Shown here: piece after piece, positions 59,376 through 64,000 of the stretch
Position numbering within the stretch: position 1 is the first letter of the stretch
Layout: every line of letters begins with the position of its first letter
Assembly (NCBI RefSeq): GCF_003477885.1
Contig: NZ_QUEE01000008.1
Span: forward strand, 124,001-188,000
Direction of reading: 5' to 3'
Origin: Lachnotalea sp. AF33-28
Lineage (GTDB): Bacteria; Bacillota; Clostridia; Lachnospirales; Lachnospiraceae
Length of the DNA: 64,000 bases
Notes under the pieces: generated by a model
What the model was told of the DNA's origin: nothing
Databases searched by the model: none
What the model saw: the letters and a program-made list of their open reading frames with translations, nothing else
Translations under genes and position numbers: made by a program

Positions 59376-60218
59376 ATGACTGCAATAAAAATACTGATTA
59401 AAGGCGCGGGGGACCTGGCCACCGGCATTGCCTGGCGGCTGCACCGGTGCGGATGTGCGGTACTGATGACAGAGATAGAACGCCCCACCACGGTGCGGCG
59501 GACTGTGGCGTTTTCCAGCGCGGTATATGAGGGCCGCGCTGAGGTGGAAGGTGTGACGGCCCGGCTGGTACAGGATGTGCGGGAGGCATGGAGGGTCATC
59601 GACGACGGGAAGATCCCCGTATTGGTGGATCCGCCCGCTGCCTGCAAGGCGGAGTTTAGACCGGATGTGCTGGTGGATGCTGTGATAGCCAAGAAAAATA
59701 CAGGCACAAAGCGAACGGACGCGCCGCTTGTCATCGGTGTCGGCCCCGGATTTTGTGCGGGGCAGGACTGCGATCTGGCGGTGGAAACGATGAGGGGCCA
59801 TACGCTGGGCAAGGTGATCGAAGAGGGATGCGCTCTCCCCAATACCGGCGTGCCGGGGGAGATCGGAGGTTTTGGAAAGGAACGCCTGATCCGTGCGTTG
59901 GCCGCTGGCACTTTTCTGCCCCGCGCATCCATCGGAGACCGGGTGGAGAAAGGGCAGATTGTGGCGGAATGCGGAGGCGTGCTGATCCCTGCGCAGATGT
60001 CCGGCGTGGTGCGGGGGATGCTGAAAGAAGGGCTGGAAGTGGAAGCGGGCATGAAATGCGGCGATATCGACGGCAGATGCCAGGTATCCCATTGCTTTTC
60101 AATATCGGATAAAGCGCGCGCCATAGGCGGCGGTGTGCTGGAGGCCGTTCTGTACGGCGGAAAGGAGAAGGGGTATGTTTCAATTCACTGTAAACGGGAT
60201 GCTGTGCCAGAGCGATGA
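59376..60218 (+). CDS. yqeB: Selenium-dependent molybdenum cofactor protein YqeB (EF2563 family)
   Basis: A 280-residue accessory protein. The N-terminus (KILIKGAGDLATGIAWRLHR) has a Rossmann-type glycine motif. The middle has RPTTVRRTVAFSSAVYEG, with GVGPGFCAGQDCDLAVETMR and GHTLGKVIEEG further on, all EF2563-family signatures. It belongs to the minimal set (selD, yqeB, yqeC, hydroxylase) that marks selenium-labile molybdenum enzymes and is thought to prepare the Se-containing cofactor. AGGGAGG precedes the ATG. The 3' end overlaps xdh by 44 bp. Confidence 0.93.
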   Translation: MTAIKILIKGAGDLATGIAWRLHRCGCAVLMTEIERPTTVRRTVAFSSAVYEGRAEVEGVTARLVQDVREAWRVIDDGKIPVLVDPPAACKAEFRPDVLVDAVIAKKNTGTKRTDAPLVIGVGPGFCAGQDCDLAVETMRGHTLGKVIEEGCALPNTGVPGEIGGFGKERLIRALAAGTFLPRASIGDRVEKGQIVAECGGVLIPAQMSGVVRGMLKEGLEVEAGMKCGDIDGRCQVSHCFSISDKARAIGGGVLEAVLYGGKEKGYVSIHCKRDAVPER

Positions 60219-62733
60219 GGACGGCCGGCTGATCGATTATCTTAGGGATGAGCTTAGGCTCACCTCGGTGAAGGAGGGCTGCAGTGAAGGCGCATGCGGC
60301 ACCTGCACGGTTCTTGTGGACGGGAAAAAGGTCAAAGCCTGCGTGCAGAAGATCTCCAGGATGGACGGGAAATCCATCCTCACGGTGGAGGGGCTTAGCA
60401 GCAGAGAAAGGGAGGTCTATGCCCACTGTTTTGCGGAGGCGGGTGCCGTACAGTGCGGCTACTGTATACCGGGGATGGTGATCAGCGCCAAAGCCCTTTT
60501 GGATGAAACGCTTACGCCGGACCGCGCGCAGGTGAAGAAAGCGATACGGGGCAATATCTGCCGGTGCACCGGATATAAAAAGATAGAGGATGCGATCCTG
60601 ATGGCGGCGGAGTATTTCCGGGAGGAAAAGCCTGTGCCGGATAACAGCGTGGAAGGGCTGCATGTCAGCCAGCATTTCCAGCGCGTGGATGCGAAGGAGA
60701 AAGTGCTGGGAACCGGGGAATTCGTGGATGATATTGTCCTGCCTGGCATGGTATATGCCAAGGCCTTAAGAAGCCGGTACCCAAGAGCGCTCGTCAATAA
60801 AATCGACATATCACGCGCCCTTTCCCATGAGGACTGCATCACCGTCCTGACCGCAGAGGATGTACCCTGCAACAAGCACGGCCATCTGAAAAAGGACTGG
60901 GATGTGCTGATACCGGAAGGGCATGAGACCCGCTATATCGGTGACGCGCTTGCCCTTGTGGCCTGCAGGCATAAGGAAAGCCTCGATGAGGTGCTGTCCC
61001 TGATTGAGGTGGATTATACGGAGCTTACACCTTTGACCAATCCCAGGGATGCCTTAAAGGAGGATGCCCCCAAGATCCATGAGGGCGGAAACCTGCTGAC
61101 CAAAGAAGTCCTAAAGCGCGGTGACGCCGATGCGGCCATCGCTGCCTCCGCCCATGTGGTAAAGACTACATATCATGTGCCGTTTACGGATCATGCATTT
61201 ATGGAGCCGGAATGCGCCATCGCCTTTCCGGAAGGGGAAGGGCTGCATCTCTATACCGCTTCGCAGTCGGTTTATGATGAACAGAAAGAGATCGCCCATA
61301 TCCTGAAGATTCCGGAGGATAAGGTGATCAGTGAAACCAAGCTGGTGGGCGGCGGCTTCGGCGGCAAGGAGGATATGAGCGTGCAGCACCATGCGGCCCT
61401 GATGGCATGGGTGCTGAACTGTCCGGTTAAAGTGAAGTTTACCAGAGAAGAGAGCCTGCGGGTGCATGTAAAGCGCCATGCCATGGAGATGGAATTTACC
61501 ACCGCCTGCGATGAGAACGGATATCTGACCGGCATGAAGGCGGTGCTTTATTCCGATACCGGCGCCTATGCTTCTCTGGGTGGGCCGGTTCTGCAGAGAG
61601 CCTGCACCCATGCCGCCGGCCCTTATAACTATCAAAATGTGGATATCACAGGGTACGGAGTGTATACCAATAATATTCCTGCCGGCGCCTACCGCGGGTT
61701 CGGAGTGACCCAGAGCTGTTTTGCCACGGAATGCAACCTGGATCTGCTGGCCAGGGAGGTGGGCATATCGGAATGGGAGATCCGCTACCGCAACGCCGTG
61801 CGGCCGGGGCAGGTGCTGCCAAACGGCCAGATCGTCACGCCGGACTGTGCGTTAAGAGAAACGCTGGAAGCGGTGAAAGAGGTGTTTGAAGCCAATCCGT
61901 ACGCCGGCATCGCCTGCTGCATGAAAAACAGCGGAATCGGTGTGGGGCTGCCGGATATCGGCCGGTGCGACCTGCTTGTGGAGGACGGCCGGGTGCATAT
62001 CCTGACTTCGGCCGCATGTATGGGGCAGGGTGTGGGCACGGTTATGGTTCACATCGTCTGCGAGGCCACCGGTCTGCCTGCCGAACTCATGCTTCATGAG
62101 CGGGCCAATACCGCCAAAACGCCGGACGCGGGGACCAGCACCGCATCCAGGCAGACTCTGTTTACGGGCGAAGCGGCGAGACTTGCCGCCGTTAAGCTGA
62201 AAAAAGCGATTGACGAGGCGGGAAACCTTAAGGCGCTGGAAGGCCGGCGCTTCTGCGGAGAGTATTATGGCAAAACCGATCCGATGGGAAGCCCCAAGCA
62301 AAACCCCGTGAGTCATGTGGCCTACGGCTATGCCACCCAAGTGGTGGTGCTCAACGAGGATGGGAGCCTGAAAGAAGTGGTGGCCGCTCATGATGCCGGT
62401 ACCGTGATCAATCCGAAGGCTGCAGAAGGCCAGATTGAAGGCGGTGTGGTGATGGGGCTTGGATATGGCCTGACGGAGGATTTTCCTATGGCGGGCGGAT
62501 ATCCTACATTAAAATATGGAAAACTGGGCCTGATGCGCGCCACGGACGTGCCCGAGATCAAGGTGATCTTTGTAAATTCCGGCAATGTGGCTGCGGAAGC
62601 GTACGGAGCAAAGGGAATCGGGGAAATCTGTTCCGTGCCGACAGCTCCTGCCTGTGCGGATGCATATTACAGGCTGGATGGGAGGATGCGCACCGTCCTG
62701 CCCCTTCCGGACACCTTTTACCGGAAGTCTTAA
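60175..62733 (+). CDS. Selenium-dependent xanthine dehydrogenase
   Basis: An 852-residue molybdenum hydroxylase fusing the Fe-S and Mo subunits. The [2Fe-2S] domains are at the start: GCSEGACGTCTVLVDG with a following cysteine (about 36-58), then CGYCIPGM and CRCTGY (about 95-135). The molybdopterin domain shows VGGGFGGKED, GAYRGFGVTQ, MGQGVGT and the catalytic glutamate in AKGIGEICSVP near 825. There is no FAD domain, so electrons must leave through a partner protein. Hydroxylation of hypoxanthine/xanthine, or the reverse reduction of urate, is expected. The selenium link rests on the yqeB-yqeC-selD context. The ATG at 60175 lies inside yqeB after AAAGGAGAAGG. Confidence 0.93.
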   Translation: MFQFTVNGMLCQSDEDGRLIDYLRDELRLTSVKEGCSEGACGTCTVLVDGKKVKACVQKISRMDGKSILTVEGLSSREREVYAHCFAEAGAVQCGYCIPGMVISAKALLDETLTPDRAQVKKAIRGNICRCTGYKKIEDAILMAAEYFREEKPVPDNSVEGLHVSQHFQRVDAKEKVLGTGEFVDDIVLPGMVYAKALRSRYPRALVNKIDISRALSHEDCITVLTAEDVPCNKHGHLKKDWDVLIPEGHETRYIGDALALVACRHKESLDEVLSLIEVDYTELTPLTNPRDALKEDAPKIHEGGNLLTKEVLKRGDADAAIAASAHVVKTTYHVPFTDHAFMEPECAIAFPEGEGLHLYTASQSVYDEQKEIAHILKIPEDKVISETKLVGGGFGGKEDMSVQHHAALMAWVLNCPVKVKFTREESLRVHVKRHAMEMEFTTACDENGYLTGMKAVLYSDTGAYASLGGPVLQRACTHAAGPYNYQNVDITGYGVYTNNIPAGAYRGFGVTQSCFATECNLDLLAREVGISEWEIRYRNAVRPGQVLPNGQIVTPDCALRETLEAVKEVFEANPYAGIACCMKNSGIGVGLPDIGRCDLLVEDGRVHILTSAACMGQGVGTVMVHIVCEATGLPAELMLHERANTAKTPDAGTSTASRQTLFTGEAARLAAVKLKKAIDEAGNLKALEGRRFCGEYYGKTDPMGSPKQNPVSHVAYGYATQVVVLNEDGSLKEVVAAHDAGTVINPKAAEGQIEGGVVMGLGYGLTEDFPMAGGYPTLKYGKLGLMRATDVPEIKVIFVNSGNVAAEAYGAKGIGEICSVPTAPACADAYYRLDGRMRTVLPLPDTFYRKS

Positions 62734-62754
62734 CGGGAAATGGAGGAATGAAAG

Positions 62755-64000
62755 GTGAAGCGGCTTCTTAAAAACGGAACTTTAGTATCAGGAAAAGACT
62801 ACACAAAGGCCGATCTGCTGATAGAGGACGGGCGGATCGCCGCCGTAGGGACCGGCCTGTCATGCGAAGGCGCGCTGTGCACGGATGTGGAGGGAAAGCT
62901 GGTTTTTCCCGGATTCATAGATGCCCATACGCATTTCGATCTGGAGGTCTCAGATACGGTGACCGCCGATGATTTCACCAGCGGAACAGAGGCGGCCATC
63001 GCGGGCGGAACCACTGCTGTCATTGATTTTGCGACCCAGAACAGAGGGGAATCGCTGCATCAGGCGCTTGAAAACTGGCACCGAAAGGCTGACGGTAAAG
63101 CTTCCTGCGATTACGGTTTCCATATGGCCATATCGGACTGGAATGAACGGACCGCAAAGGAGATGGAAGAGCTGTTTCAGACCGGTGTGACCTCATTTAA
63201 ACTCTACATGACCTATGACAATATGGCCGTAAATGACGGCGAACTGTATGAAGTGCTCAAAGAGGCCGGTCGTCTGGGTGCGCTGGTGGGCGTGCACTGT
63301 GAGAACGGGCTGCTGATTAAGGAGCTTGTGAAGGAGCAGAAGGCAGCCGGCCGTCTGGGCCCCATGGCCCATCCTCTCTCCCGGCCCGCCTCCGTAGAAG
63401 AAGAGGCCATACAGCGCCTTGCGGTGACTGCGGGGCTGGCCGGCGCACCGGTCATGGTGGTGCATTTAAGCACAAAGTCCGGATATGAACAGATTGCGGC
63501 GGCCAGAAAACGGGGGCAGACCGTATATGTGGAGACCTGTCCCCAGTACCTGTTGATGGATGACAGCCTTTATTCACAGCAGGGCTTTGAAGGAGCGAAA
63601 TATGTAATCTCTCCTCCGCTTCGCAAAAGGGAGGATCAGGAATGTCTTTGGAAGGCGCTGCAAAACAATGAGATCCAGACCGTGTGCACGGATCACTGCA
63701 GCTTCACGCTGGCTCAGAAGGCTGCGGGAAGGGCGGATTTTACCAGGATTCCTAACGGCATGCCCGGAGTGGAAGACCGGGCTGCTCTGCTCTACACATA
63801 TGGAGTGATGAAAAAGCGCATCTCACTTCCGCAAATGTGCCGTCTGCTCTCAGAGAACCAGGCCAGGCTCTATGGAATGTATCCCCGCAAGGGCTGCATA
63901 CAGCCGGGCAGCGATGCGGATCTCGTGGTCTGGGACCCGGAATACCGCGGGACAATTTCGGTGAAACAGCAGCATTACCGCACCGACTACGCGCCTTTTG
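62755..64000 (+). CDS. hydA: Dihydropyrimidinase/hydantoinase-type amidohydrolase (cut by window end)
   Basis: The first 415 codons of a cyclic-amide hydrolase of the D-hydantoinase/dihydropyrimidinase family (usually about 460 residues). Metal ligands are seen: DAHTHFD (about 57-63), the carboxylated lysine in TSFKLYMTYD (about 150), GVHCENG, MVVHLS and TVCTDHCSF. The GTG at 62755 is used, 6 bp after GGAGGAATG; the nearby ATG frame closes after seven codons. It lies 21 bp after xdh and probably opens a ring of the oxidised purine (the HyuA/HydA step of anaerobic purine catabolism). The stop lies beyond the window. Confidence 0.93.
   Translation, partial: MKRLLKNGTLVSGKDYTKADLLIEDGRIAAVGTGLSCEGALCTDVEGKLVFPGFIDAHTHFDLEVSDTVTADDFTSGTEAAIAGGTTAVIDFATQNRGESLHQALENWHRKADGKASCDYGFHMAISDWNERTAKEMEELFQTGVTSFKLYMTYDNMAVNDGELYEVLKEAGRLGALVGVHCENGLLIKELVKEQKAAGRLGPMAHPLSRPASVEEEAIQRLAVTAGLAGAPVMVVHLSTKSGYEQIAAARKRGQTVYVETCPQYLLMDDSLYSQQGFEGAKYVISPPLRKREDQECLWKALQNNEIQTVCTDHCSFTLAQKAAGRADFTRIPNGMPGVEDRAALLYTYGVMKKRISLPQMCRLLSENQARLYGMYPRKGCIQPGSDADLVVWDPEYRGTISVKQQHYRTDYAPF

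Overview
The window looks like a chromosome segment of an anaerobic, Gram-positive gut Clostridium relative, most likely Lachnospiraceae. The signs are a complete six-gene Rnf complex in the order C-D-G-E-A-B, ScpA/ScpB, strong AGGAGG-type ribosome sites, TTG/GTG starts, many stand-alone c-di-GMP proteins, and a selenium-dependent purine-fermentation cluster of the clostridial type. The genus is inference; no rRNA or tRNA gene was recognised.

Region 1 (1-9.7 kb) is accessory and more AT-rich. It opens with a mosaic of gene fragments, then a tyrosine recombinase (891-1730). Next to it, two perfect 25-bp inverted repeats (1752-1776 and 2026-2050) enclose 249 bp with a well-formed sigma-A promoter pointing at a small operon: an HU-like protein, a short secreted protein and a small ORF. 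This has the layout of an invertible promoter switch. A leftward phosphorelay operon follows (REC, GGDEF, Hpt, hybrid histidine kinase), with a divergent regulator carrying two GntR-type helix-turn-helix domains.

Region 2 (9.7-36 kb) holds a vWA protein, a UvrA2-like ATPase, and an HD-GYP/TPR/GGDEF signalling gene apparently split by a frameshift. It continues with an inositol-phosphatase-like enzyme, AzlCD, uracil uptake and salvage (uraA-upp), an envelope group (LTA-synthase-like protein, transglutaminase-like protein, D,D-carboxypeptidase), a heterodimeric ABC exporter, an epimerase with a divergent TetR, a metallophosphoesterase, scpA-scpB and proC.

Region 3 (36-41.4 kb) is rnfCDGEAB, the ferredoxin:NAD+ oxidoreductase that couples redox energy to ion pumping.

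Region 4 (42-64 kb, cut by the window end) is a purine/urate catabolic island. A xanthine/urate-type permease is followed by a leftward operon (YheO/DauR-like regulator, ygeX, ygeY, ygeW, arcC) and, divergently, ssnA-ygfK, selD-yedF-cysteine-desulfurase-like-DUF3343, then yqeC-yqeB-xdh-hydA, with mocA on the other strand. Together they would import purines, hydroxylate them with a selenium-containing molybdenum enzyme, open the rings, break the products down through diaminopropionate/carbamoyl intermediates and make ATP with carbamate kinase. selD, yedF, the desulfurase-like protein, DUF3343, mocA, yqeB and yqeC would supply the Se/Mo cofactor.

Three families of intergenic palindromic repeats are spread across regions 2-4. 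Several copies differ by paired changes that keep their stems, and some sit inside operons or overlap stop codons.
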